Source: Oscillospiraceae bacterium (GTDB taxonomy: Bacteria; Bacillota; Clostridia; Oscillospirales; Oscillospiraceae). From it: a stretch of DNA of 42,082 nucleotides. Below are positions 26,134-33,725 of this stretch, in pieces (position 1 is the stretch's first letter; each line of letters begins with the position of its first letter). The position numbers were made by a program, and so were the translations under genes. Under the pieces are notes generated by a model that did not search any database, was not told the origin of the DNA, and saw only the letters and a list, made by a program, of their open reading frames with translations. The DNA lies in the NCBI GenBank assembly GCA_017469115.1, contig JAFUGY010000035.1, positions 1 to 42,082 of the forward strand. The letters are read 5' to 3'.

Positions 26134-26997
26134 TCAGCTCAGCTTCTTGCGCAGATACTCACTGAAGAATTCAATGGCAACCACGACAACAAAAAGGGTA
26201 AGCAGCACCATTCCAAGCCCGTTATAATCACGCCAGCCGACACGTTCATTGATGGTAATGCCAAGGCCGCCTGCCCCGACATATCCGAGAATGGCGGAGG
26301 CACGAATGTTCATTTCAAAACAGTAGAGCGAATGGCTGAGATAGACCGGCAGAATCTGCGGCACGCAGGCTGACCAGAATGCCTGAAACTTATTGGCGCC
26401 GAGGGCTTCCATCGCTTCAAATGGACCCATATCAATCGTCTCGATACTCTCGAACAGCATTTTAGCCACAATGCCAAAGGTGAAAATAGAAATGGCAACC
26501 GTACCGGCAAAGGTGCCGAGAGAGAAGATAAGCGCACAGACCTGTGCGAGAATCAGTGTAGGCAGCGTACGGATCAGCCCGAGAATAAACCGGAAAACTG
26601 TGACAATGACAACATTTTTATTGATATTGCTGGAAGACAGAATAGCAACCGGCAAGGCCAGAAGACAACCGATGACCGTGCCGAGGATGGACATTTTAAT
26701 GGTATCCAGCAGCGGATTGATAACCTTTGGGAAAAAGCTCCAGTCCGGCTGGAAGATTTTCTTGAGGAGATCGAGCATTTTGCTGAAACGCGTTGTGATG
26801 ACAGAGAGATCAAAGCCTGTCATACGGAGTGCCCAATAAAGCACCAGCACCAAAGCAAGAATAATCAGCGGCATACGGCTGCGAGGCCTGTCTACCGTCT
26901 TGCCGTTGGCAAGGGTTATCACCTGCGGTTTGAAAATTCTGTCAAAGAGTTTAACTTTGAGCTGCTCCTCTTCCCCGCGAACTTCTTTTTGCTTCAT
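26134..26997 (-). CDS. phnE: Phosphonate-type ABC transporter permease PhnE (first copy)
   Basis: A 287-residue permease, homologous to its downstream neighbour but clearly diverged. It has a cytoplasmic N-terminal stretch of about 45 residues, about six membrane segments, the LIRTLPTLILAQ block, the EAA-type loop FEAMEALGANKFQAFWSACVPQ (about residues 204-225) and GAGGLGITI near the end. GAGGA inside the end of phnC serves as ribosome site. Paired phnE genes in one operon are known in other Bacillota. Confidence 0.9.
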   Translation of the reverse strand: MKQKEVRGEEEQLKVKLFDRIFKPQVITLANGKTVDRPRSRMPLIILALVLVLYWALRMTGFDLSVITTRFSKMLDLLKKIFQPDWSFFPKVINPLLDTIKMSILGTVIGCLLALPVAILSSSNINKNVVIVTVFRFILGLIRTLPTLILAQVCALIFSLGTFAGTVAISIFTFGIVAKMLFESIETIDMGPFEAMEALGANKFQAFWSACVPQILPVYLSHSLYCFEMNIRASAILGYVGAGGLGITINERVGWRDYNGLGMVLLTLFVVVVAIEFFSEYLRKKLS

Positions 26998-27002
26998 ATG
27001 CT

Positions 27003-27764
27003 TTATTCCTCACCGAGTGTGGGAACTTTTGTTCCGTTATAGACCTCATCAATCTGTTCCTGCGTGATGGTGTTGGCCGGGCCATCAAAAACGATCTGGC
27101 CTTCGCGCACGCCGATCACACGGTCACAATACTGCAGGGCAAGGTCAACATGATGGATGTTGAGCAAAATGGTGATGTTGTAGTCTTTGTTAATACGTAC
27201 AAAATCCTTCATTACCTGGCGCGCCATGATCGGGTCGAGAGAAGCAACCGGTTCATCGGCAAGGATTATCTGCGGGTTCTGGTTGAGCGTTCTTGCAAGT
27301 GCAACACGCTGCTGCTGACCGCCGGAAAGCTGGTCACAACGGGTATAGGCCTTGCTGAGGATGCCAACCTTGTCAAGGCTCTCGAGGGCATGCATCTTTT
27401 GTTCCTTGTTGAAGATTCCGAAGAGCACCTTGAAGAAATTCATCTCCGGCACTTCAGCTGTCAGCACATTTTTGATTGCCGTGGAGCGTGAAACAAGATT
27501 GAAGCTCTGGAAAATCATTCCGACTTTGCGACGGAACTTTCTCAATTCCTTGCCTTTAAGCGTGTTGACGTCAACGTCATCAACGGTGAGGGTTCCGCTT
27601 GTCACATCGTGCATCCGGTTGATGCAGCGCAAAATCGTGCTTTTTCCCGCGCCTGACAAACCTATAACAGCCACAAACTCCCCCTGCTCGATCTGCAGGT
27701 TGATGTCCTTCAGCGCTGTGAACCCGTTGGGATATGTTTTATAGACATGTTTAAATTCAATCAT
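27003..27764 (-). CDS. phnC: Phosphonate-type ABC transporter ATP-binding protein PhnC
   Basis: A 253-residue ATPase. Walker A GLSGAGKS is at 35-42, the signature LSGGQQQRVALAR and Walker B ILADEPVASLDP follow, and the switch His is in LNIHHVD, a PhnC-characteristic variant. The MIEFKHVYKTYPNG start matches family N-termini. The frame extends upstream to 27866 but passes through the hairpin, and only 27764 starts at the conserved position; the AAAAGAG-like ribosome site there is weak. It lies 142 bases after phnD, with a hairpin in the gap. Confidence 0.93.
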   Translation of the reverse strand: MIEFKHVYKTYPNGFTALKDINLQIEQGEFVAVIGLSGAGKSTILRCINRMHDVTSGTLTVDDVDVNTLKGKELRKFRRKVGMIFQSFNLVSRSTAIKNVLTAEVPEMNFFKVLFGIFNKEQKMHALESLDKVGILSKAYTRCDQLSGGQQQRVALARTLNQNPQIILADEPVASLDPIMARQVMKDFVRINKDYNITILLNIHHVDLALQYCDRVIGVREGQIVFDGPANTITQEQIDEVYNGTKVPTLGEE

Positions 27765-27856
27765 ACTGTGACTCTTTTCTTTTTGTGACTTAAAGAACGG
27801 TTTCGAAATAACCTGTCCACAATTCCTTATGGAACATGATCCGGCATTTAAAAATG

Positions 27857-27883
27857 CGCCCTGCATTACAGGAATACAGGGCG
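27857..27883 (-). terminator. Intercistronic hairpin between phnD and phnC
   Basis: On the minus strand, CGCCCTG and CAGGGCG (27857-27883) form a seven-pair GC-rich stem followed by CATTTTTAAA. It is either a leaky terminator or an mRNA stabiliser that would give more PhnD than PhnC and PhnE. Confidence 0.72.
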
Positions 27884-27906
27884 TATGGAAACTAACCTAT
27901 AAAAAC

Positions 27907-28953
27907 TTACTTTGCGAATGCGAGAGCTGCGCGGGCACCGTCATAATCGGAGTCAACCGCTTTTGCATAACCGGTGTGGCTGTACACATCAAAGATGGCT
28001 TTGCCTTCTTCGGTGTTGATGATGTTGATGAAGCAATTTTGAAGAGCTTCTACGAGTTCAGGAGTGTAATATGGACTTTCCTTGGAAATAGAGACAGTAT
28101 CATTGTAGATACCGTCGGTCACGCCGATTACGTTGAGCTCGTCCCAGATGGAAGCGCTGCGGCCCATGCCCTGCTTGCCGGTCTCATCCTGCTGATCAGT
28201 CGGGAGATTCCAGGAAGCTTCATAGTCATTACGGCCGTCTGCATAGCAGACAATCACGTCAACCTGCTCTGCTGCTGCCATGGAGAAAGCAGTGCCGTAG
28301 CCGGAGTCAAGCGGAGTAACCTTGGAGAGGTCGGAAATCTTTTTGCCGTCATAGTTCTGCATGAGCCAAAGTGCAGGATAGATGTAGCCGGCGGAAGAGG
28401 ACGTCTTCTGGATAGCCCAGGTTGCACCGTCGAGATCTTCCCAGGTAAGAGCTTCGCCTGCATTGACTTTATCAGCGAGCATCTTGCCGTACTCAGTGGG
28501 AGCTGCATAAATGAGAGCACGGTAGAAGGTAACCTGTGGGCCATTCTTCAGAGTCTTGTTGGCTTCGCCGTTCCAGTCAGCAGGATTCTCGCTATCGTTG
28601 GAAAGGCCGTTACGGGTTGCAGTAAGGATAACATCCGTATCGTCGGAGTAAAGAGCGTAGGTTCCACCCGGCAGCCAACCAATATCGATGGCACCGGCGG
28701 ACATTGCTTCGCCGGTTGCGTCATAGCTGGTACCGACAGTAATGTCAACTTCGTCAATGTCATAACCGAGCCTTGACATCTCAGCCTGCACGAGCTCCGG
28801 AAGGTTTGCCGTGCCGGCGATGATAACGTCAGCATCCTTGGAAGGAACGAACTCGAGCGTGAGCTTGTCGAAATGCTGGTTGTCAGCAAATGCAACTGCG
28901 GAGAGCGTGCAGAGCGCGCAAAGAACGAGGACGATTGCGAGGAACTTCTTCAT
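27907..28953 (-). CDS. phnD: Phosphonate-type ABC transporter substrate-binding protein PhnD
   Basis: A 348-residue binding protein of the PhnD/COG3221 family. The signal peptide (1-23) ends VAFA/DNQ with no lipobox; its two cysteines lie too early and in the wrong context. The FVPSKDADVI, GAIDIGWLPGGTYAL and KTSSSAGYIYPALWL blocks are characteristic (the last binds the phosphonate or phosphate group in studied members). AAGGAG precedes the ATG at 28953. The ligand is unknown. It is the first gene of a six-gene operon ending at the terminator at 22695-22728. Confidence 0.92.
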   Translation of the reverse strand: MKKFLAIVLVLCALCTLSAVAFADNQHFDKLTLEFVPSKDADVIIAGTANLPELVQAEMSRLGYDIDEVDITVGTSYDATGEAMSAGAIDIGWLPGGTYALYSDDTDVILTATRNGLSNDSENPADWNGEANKTLKNGPQVTFYRALIYAAPTEYGKMLADKVNAGEALTWEDLDGATWAIQKTSSSAGYIYPALWLMQNYDGKKISDLSKVTPLDSGYGTAFSMAAAEQVDVIVCYADGRNDYEASWNLPTDQQDETGKQGMGRSASIWDELNVIGVTDGIYNDTVSISKESPYYTPELVEALQNCFINIINTEEGKAIFDVYSHTGYAKAVDSDYDGARAALAFAK

Positions 28954-29102
28954 AGTTTTCTCCTTCAAGAAAAATATTTATTATAAGCGGGTGAAGCCGC
29001 ATATAATAGCGCAGTTGAAATCCCACAAGGCGGAATCTGCTTCGGCGGCAAATACTCCCTACTGTTAAACTTCCTACAACATATGCCACCGGAGCATCAA
29101 TA
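28954..29102 (-). other. Long 5' leader of phnD, no known element recognised
   Basis: About 140 bases of transcribed leader run between the promoter and phnD. It contains a CCGCCGAAGC segment, a local GCGG/CCGC hairpin close to the start, and two further TATAAT-like stretches. It could be a regulatory RNA or simply an untranslated leader. I compared it by eye with the glycine, lysine, SAM, TPP, cobalamin and c-di-GMP riboswitch consensus patterns and found no full match. Confidence 0.4.
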
Positions 29103-29131
29103 ACTATACTATATCTTTTCTTTTTTGTAAA
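29103..29131 (-). promoter_or_regulatory. Promoter of the phn/nucleotidase operon
   Basis: On the minus strand, TTTACA (29126-29131), 17-base spacer, TATAGT (29103-29108). Confidence 0.82.
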
Positions 29132-29165
29132 TGGCTTTATCAGGCATTTTTTCTTTTTTGTGGAA

Positions 29166-30362
29166 TCAGACAAAAACAAACTTTCTGAGCCGTTCAAATG
29201 CCTCCTGCTCAAGTGAAAACGGCAAAGCGAGGTTCATGCGAATCGAGTCCTTCCGGAAGAAAGCTTCTCCGTTCTGCCAGATCACACCTTTACGTACGCC
29301 GCGCTTCTGCAGCTCCTCAATGGATACGCCGTGATTGCGGCACCATTCCGAGCAATCCAGAAAAAGCATATACGTTCCTTCCGGGCGCATAACGCTGACT
29401 TCGGGACAGTGCTCTTTCAGGAAATCACAGGCATTGGCAAGATTATGATCAATCACGGAAATCATCTCATCCGTCCACCGGGAGCCGGCGTCGCTGTAAG
29501 CACCCAGGAGAGCATGCATGGAGAGCACATTCATATCATTATATCGGGTGGAAGCCCCTTCTGCGCATACTCTGTCCCGCAGGAGCGGGTCGTAAATCAC
29601 ATGATAGGAGCCTACCAGCCCGGCCAGGCTGAACGTCTTGCTGGGGGCATAGAAGGCAATCGTTCTCTTTTTGGCATCGTCCGAAACCGTCTGCGTCGGG
29701 ATGTGATGATGCCCCGGCATGATAATATCACTCCAGATTTCGTCAGAGATCACGATACAGTCATTGGCGGCATAGACTTCCATGGCTTTTTCAATTTCCC
29801 AGCGTTCCCAGACGCGGCCGCAGGGGTTGTGCGGAGAACAGAAAATGGCAAGATGAATATGATTCTCCCTGAGCTTGCGATCCATATCTTCATAATCCAT
29901 ACGCCAGATTCCGGCTTCATCCCGTTTCAGATCACTGAAGACCATTTTCCGGCCGATCCCGTTGAGCGTACCCGTAAAGCCGACGTATACCGGAGAGTGC
30001 ACGAGAATGCTCTCTCCCGGAGCGGAAAAGGCACAGACTGCCGAGCGCACCCCGCCGAGCACGCCGTTTTCATATCCGATGGCTTCTTTTGTCAGGCAGG
30101 AGTCCCCCTTGCGCGCTCTGTGCCAGCGAATAATGGCGTCATAATACTCCTCGGGAGGCGCAAAATACCCGAAGTTCGGCATTTCCAGCCGCTTCCGGAT
30201 GGCATCAATCACAAAAGGCCCCGCCGGAAAGCTCATATCGGCAACCCACATGGGAATGGTGGAGAAACCTTCCTCCACGGAAACCCCATCAAACGGAATC
30301 TTATCTGCGGCAAGAGAATCCTTCCCGTGTCGGTCCAGAATTGTCGTAAAATCAAATTCCAT
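29166..30362 (-). CDS. MalY/PatB family pyridoxal-phosphate C-S lyase
   Basis: Fold-type I PLP enzyme of the MalY/PatB (cystathionine beta-lyase-like) family, 398 residues from the ATG at 30362. The PLP lysine is in APSKTFSLAGL, the cofactor Asp in VISDEIWSDI, and PMWVADMSF near the N-terminus is family-specific. Expected activity: cleavage of cystathionine or related C-S amino acids to pyruvate, ammonia and a thiol. Some relatives act as regulators instead. GAGAGGAGAAGG precedes the start. It has its own promoter and no strong terminator before the phn promoter. Confidence 0.9.
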   Translation of the reverse strand: MEFDFTTILDRHGKDSLAADKIPFDGVSVEEGFSTIPMWVADMSFPAGPFVIDAIRKRLEMPNFGYFAPPEEYYDAIIRWHRARKGDSCLTKEAIGYENGVLGGVRSAVCAFSAPGESILVHSPVYVGFTGTLNGIGRKMVFSDLKRDEAGIWRMDYEDMDRKLRENHIHLAIFCSPHNPCGRVWERWEIEKAMEVYAANDCIVISDEIWSDIIMPGHHHIPTQTVSDDAKKRTIAFYAPSKTFSLAGLVGSYHVIYDPLLRDRVCAEGASTRYNDMNVLSMHALLGAYSDAGSRWTDEMISVIDHNLANACDFLKEHCPEVSVMRPEGTYMLFLDCSEWCRNHGVSIEELQKRGVRKGVIWQNGEAFFRKDSIRMNLALPFSLEQEAFERLRKFVFV

Positions 30363-30394
30363 ACTCTTTCCTTCTCCTCTCAAAACCTGCAATG

Positions 30395-30423
30395 AGTATA
30401 AATCAAAAAACGGGGAAAGTAAA
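30395..30423 (-). promoter_or_regulatory. Promoter of the C-S lyase gene
   Basis: On the minus strand, TTTACT (30418-30423), 17-base spacer, TATACT (30395-30400). Confidence 0.78.
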
Positions 30424-30435
30424 GGAAAACGCTGA

Positions 30436-30464
30436 TTGCACTTCCCTCATTTTTGTGCTATAGT
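30436..30464 (+). promoter_or_regulatory. Promoter of mscL
   Basis: TTGCAC (30436-30441), 17-base spacer, TATAGT (30459-30464), back to back with the C-S lyase promoter. Confidence 0.8.
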
Positions 30465-30498
30465 ATGTCCATCTTAAATGAAAGGATGGAACCCTATC

Positions 30499-30927
30499 AT
30501 GAAAAGCTTTATTTCTGAGTTCAAAGAGTTCATCAGCAAAGGCAATGTGATGGATCTTGCCGTCGGCGTTATCATCGGCGGTGCTTTCCAGAGCATCGTC
30601 AACTCCCTCGTCAATGACATCATCATGCCGATTCTCGGCGCGATCTTCGGTGGCCTTGATTTCTCCGCATGGGCCATCACACTCGGCAAGGGCGAAAACG
30701 CTGCACAGCTTACCTACGGCAACTTCATCTCTGCTGTGATCAACTTCCTGCTGATGGCGCTTGTGCTCTTCTCTGTTATCAAAGCCATGAACAAGGCCAA
30801 GAATCTGGTGAAAAAGCCTGCTGAGGAAGCACCCGCTGCTCCCACAACGAAGAAGTGCCCCTACTGCTTCAGCGAGATTGACATCAAAGCCACCCGCTGC
30901 CCGCACTGCACCAGCGAAATCAAATAA
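30499..30927 (+). CDS. mscL: Large-conductance mechanosensitive channel MscL with C-terminal zinc ribbon
   Basis: Pentameric emergency-release channel opened by membrane tension on osmotic downshock. The N-terminal amphipathic helix and first membrane helix match the family (FKEFISKGNVMDLAVGVIIG, about residues 8-27; VNDIIMPILG follows); a second helix lies at about 78-95. The usual C-terminal helix is followed by an Ala/Pro linker and a zinc ribbon, CPYC...CPHC (about residues 115-137). Start 30499 is used since AAAGGATGG precedes it and the protein then begins MKSFISEF; an ATG at 30478 has no ribosome site. Single gene with its own promoter and terminator. Confidence 0.94.
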   Translation: MKSFISEFKEFISKGNVMDLAVGVIIGGAFQSIVNSLVNDIIMPILGAIFGGLDFSAWAITLGKGENAAQLTYGNFISAVINFLLMALVLFSVIKAMNKAKNLVKKPAEEAPAAPTTKKCPYCFSEIDIKATRCPHCTSEIK

Positions 30928-30942
30928 TTTTTCCAACAGTTC

Positions 30943-30986
30943 AAAACCGGGATGCGCGAACCAATCGTTCGCTGCATCCCGGTTTT
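30943..30986. terminator. Bidirectional terminator
   Basis: AAAACCGGGATGC (30943-30955) pairs perfectly with GCATCCCGGTTTT (30974-30986), thirteen pairs with A and T tracts on the two sides. It ends mscL and the convergent sugar operon. Confidence 0.92.
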
Positions 30987-30989
30987 CGT

Positions 30990-31766
30990 TTATAAACTGT
31001 TGCGGTATTCGTTGGCGCTCATGCCGGTGACCTTTTTGAAGACGCGTGCGAAGTGCGCCGTATCAACATAGCCAACCATTTCCCCGACATCTCCGATGCG
31101 GAGGCTGGGATCGGCAAGGAGTTCCTTTGCTTTTTTGACCCGGCAGGAATTGAGCAAATCGTAAAAGCTCTTTTTGGTATAGCGGTTGAGGAGTTTGGAG
31201 AGATGCCACTGGGAGACATAGCAGGCATCAGCCACTTCCTGCAAGGTGAGCTTTTCGGCAAAATGGGCCTCGAGATAGTCGATCGCCCGGTTGACGAGGA
31301 AGCTGCCGGCGGTGTCTTTTTCTTCTCTGTCAGCGGTTTCTGTCGTCTCTTCCTCCTCTTCCTGTCCGGAAGAGGAGCCGGAACGGCGGTCGCGATCGAG
31401 CCGGGCCGTCATACAGGCAAGAGCTTCTTTAATCTCATCCATTTTGGATGGCTTGAGGAGAAAGCGCGCTACCCCGAGGCGAATTGCCTGCTGGGCATAA
31501 GAGAAATCGCGATAGCCGGTGAGCACCGTAACCTGCATGTCGGGGAATTCGCTTCTCAGGCCTGCCAGCATGGTCAGGCCGTCGACCCCAGGCATGCGGA
31601 TATCGGTAAAGAGAATATCAGGCTTGAGGGAGCGGATCACCTCTGCACCTCTTTCGGCGTCGCCGGCCGTAGCGGCAACTGTGCAGTGATATTCCTCCCA
31701 GTGAACGACCTTTTTCAGGCCTTCCACAATCAGGGGTTCATCATCAATGAGAACAACACGGTACAA
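30990..31766 (-). CDS. AraC-type response regulator (YesN-like)
   Basis: A 258-residue two-component regulator. Receiver domain: acidic pair D8-D9, phosphoacceptor D55 in FTDIRMPG, Thr in TVLTGY, Lys in FLLKPS. A glutamate-rich linker (about residues 130-148) comes next, then two AraC-type helix-turn-helix motifs, the second in VGYVDTAHFARVFKKVTGMSANEYR (about 229-253). Its cognate kinase is very likely the YesM-like gene at 35058-36806, at the other end of the transporter block. It probably activates the sugar importer and phosphorylase genes. Last gene of the operon, 35 bases after the second permease. Confidence 0.92.
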   Translation of the reverse strand: MYRVVLIDDEPLIVEGLKKVVHWEEYHCTVAATAGDAERGAEVIRSLKPDILFTDIRMPGVDGLTMLAGLRSEFPDMQVTVLTGYRDFSYAQQAIRLGVARFLLKPSKMDEIKEALACMTARLDRDRRSGSSSGQEEEEETTETADREEKDTAGSFLVNRAIDYLEAHFAEKLTLQEVADACYVSQWHLSKLLNRYTKKSFYDLLNSCRVKKAKELLADPSLRIGDVGEMVGYVDTAHFARVFKKVTGMSANEYRNSL

Positions 31767-31801
31767 TGGCTCTCACCTCCCAGCCACTCTTTGTCGGTAT
31801 T

Positions 31802-32659
31802 TTATCCCTTGACAGCGCCGGCCGTCAAGCCTTTGATGATATGCTTCTGCAGGCATACATACACCACCAGAACGGGAATCACCACCAGCACCACGGAAGA
31901 TGCCATAAGCCCGTAGTTCACCCCTGCCTGGGAGCTGATTTCGTTGAGCAGGCCGGTGATGGCGCGCTCCTGCGGATAGCGCAGGAAGAAGGACTGGGTG
32001 AAGAGATCGTTATAGCTCCAGAGGAAGGCGAAGATTGCCACCGTGGCAAAGGAGGATTTGGCTGCCGGAATGATGATGTGAAAATAGATCTGGAAGACGT
32101 TGCATCCATCGAGATAGGCGCTCTCCTCCAGCTCGATGGGGACAGACTGGATAAATCCCATGAGAATGATGATGGCAAAGCAGAGGTTGCCGGCCACCTG
32201 CGGCAGAATGACCGCGAGAAGGCTCAGCCAGCGGTTGCCCGTGCCGGCGATGCCCAGCACAGCCTCCATACGGAACACCGGGATGATGGTGGAAAACACC
32301 GGGAACATCATACCGGCCATGATGAGGCTGTAGAGCAGTGACCTGCCCCGGAACCGATAGCGGACCAGCCCGTAAGCGGCAAGCCCCGCAATCACAACCA
32401 CACAGACCGTGACCGTGCCGGAGATGAGGAAGCTGTTGAGATAGGCATTTTTAAAGTCAGCCCGGTGCCAGGCCGTGATGTAATTATCCCAGGTGAAGGC
32501 CTCTCCCAACGGGAGGGAGAAGGAGTCGGACATGATGAGCCCCTTCTGCCGGAAGGAATTGATGATAACCCAGATAAAGGGATAAACCGTTGTAAGCGCC
32601 CAAAGGCTGAGCACAAGATACGTCACAGCGCGGGAAGCTTTTCTGCGTCCGTTATTCAT
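31802..32659 (-). CDS. Carbohydrate ABC transporter permease (CUT1, MalG-like)
   Basis: A 285-residue permease with about six membrane helices. The EAA loop reads EESAYLDGCNVFQIYFHIIIP (about residues 195-215), the site that docks the ATPase. The ATG at 32659 has GGAGGACACC directly upstream; the frame extends further but overlaps the other permease without a ribosome site. It pairs with the permease gene just upstream. No ATPase gene is present in the operon. Confidence 0.93.
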   Translation of the reverse strand: MNNGRRKASRAVTYLVLSLWALTTVYPFIWVIINSFRQKGLIMSDSFSLPLGEAFTWDNYITAWHRADFKNAYLNSFLISGTVTVCVVVIAGLAAYGLVRYRFRGRSLLYSLIMAGMMFPVFSTIIPVFRMEAVLGIAGTGNRWLSLLAVILPQVAGNLCFAIIILMGFIQSVPIELEESAYLDGCNVFQIYFHIIIPAAKSSFATVAIFAFLWSYNDLFTQSFFLRYPQERAITGLLNEISSQAGVNYGLMASSVVLVVIPVLVVYVCLQKHIIKGLTAGAVKG

Positions 32660-32675
32660 GGTGTCCTCCTCCCGA

Positions 32676-33608
32676 TCAGATATCTTCCGAAGGGCGGAAG
32701 ATCCGGTTGGCAACGTTGGAAAGCACAACCCCCAGCACCACAATCAACACAGCGATGGTGGAGCCGTAGTCCACATTCATTTTGTTGAAGGTCTGGTCAT
32801 ACATGTAGGTGCCGGTGAGCCAACCCATATTCTCCGGCATGCCTGCGCCGAACATCACCCACGGTAGATCGAACACCTTGAGAGCGCCCGTGATGGCCAG
32901 CACCAGGCACGTGCAAAGCACATTGCGCAGCAGCGGGAGGGTGATATAGCGGGTGCGCTTCCAGCCATCTGCTCCGTCAAGAGCAGCCGCTTCATACACA
33001 TCCTGCGGGATGTTGTTCAGGCCCGTAACAAGAATGACGAAATAAAATCCTACATACTGCCACATCACCGGCAAAAACATGGTAAAGAGGAAGTGCGCCT
33101 GATCCTTCCAGTCCAGCCACTGGACGATCACTTTTCCGCTGGGTTTGACCTCGTAGGGCAGTTTGCCGAGACTCAGCAGCAGCTGGTTGACCATGCCGCC
33201 TTTGTAGAGGAAAATCAGGTTAAACATCAGGCCGAGAGCCGTGGCGGAAATGACAATCGGGAAAAAGTAGACCGTGCGGAAAAACTGGGCGCCGACGCGG
33301 ATGGTATCCACCAGAAGCGCCAGAATGAGCGCGATGCCCACCTGAAAAAGGATGGTGCAGAGAATCAGAACCATGGTATTCTTCATAGCCACGCGCATAT
33401 AGGGATCATCCAGCAAGCGCCGGTAGTTTTCATACCAAGGGATGTTCAGGCCTTCCGGTGCACGGCCGAGACCGCCGATTTTCAGGAAGGTATTGAGAAT
33501 ATTCTGAAAAAACGGATAATAAAGGAAGACAAGAAGAAATGCGAATGCCGGGATCAGGAAAATCAGCAAAGGCAACTTCTTTTTATAGATCATAGAATTC
33601 ATAACCAT
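32676..33608 (-). CDS. Carbohydrate ABC transporter permease (CUT1, MalF/UgpA-like)
   Basis: A 310-residue six-helix permease; the EAA loop is YEAAALDGADGWKRTRYITLP (about residues 205-225), and the N-terminus has the PAFAFLLVFLYYPFF helix usual for this subfamily. The start is uncertain between ATG at 33608 and ATG at 33602, which has GGGCGG seven bases upstream. It lies 117 bases after the binding-protein gene, with a strong hairpin in the gap, and 16 bases before the second permease. Confidence 0.93.
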   Translation of the reverse strand: MVMNSMIYKKKLPLLIFLIPAFAFLLVFLYYPFFQNILNTFLKIGGLGRAPEGLNIPWYENYRRLLDDPYMRVAMKNTMVLILCTILFQVGIALILALLVDTIRVGAQFFRTVYFFPIVISATALGLMFNLIFLYKGGMVNQLLLSLGKLPYEVKPSGKVIVQWLDWKDQAHFLFTMFLPVMWQYVGFYFVILVTGLNNIPQDVYEAAALDGADGWKRTRYITLPLLRNVLCTCLVLAITGALKVFDLPWVMFGAGMPENMGWLTGTYMYDQTFNKMNVDYGSTIAVLIVVLGVVLSNVANRIFRPSEDI

Positions 33609-33628
33609 ACCGCCCTATGGATAAAATG

Positions 33629-33651
33629 AGGGAGGGCACAAGGCCCTCCCT
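33629..33651 (-). terminator. Intercistronic hairpin between the sugar-binding protein and permease genes
   Basis: AGGGAGGGC (33629-33637) and GCCCTCCCT (33643-33651) form nine perfect pairs with a five-base loop. On the minus strand it is followed only by a short ATTTTA, so partial termination or 3'-end protection of the upstream message is likelier than full termination. Confidence 0.78.
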
Positions 33652-33725
33652 TTGCAATGTTAAGAAACCAGAGCCCTTCAACAGATCACGTTACGCGTGG
33701 ATCTCTCATCCGCCGCGCGCCGGAA

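Noticed and set aside
28954-29102. Glycine or lysine riboswitch in the phnD leader
   Set aside because: The CCGCCGAAGC segment recalls a part of those aptamers, but the other conserved blocks are absent and the leader is too short for lysine.
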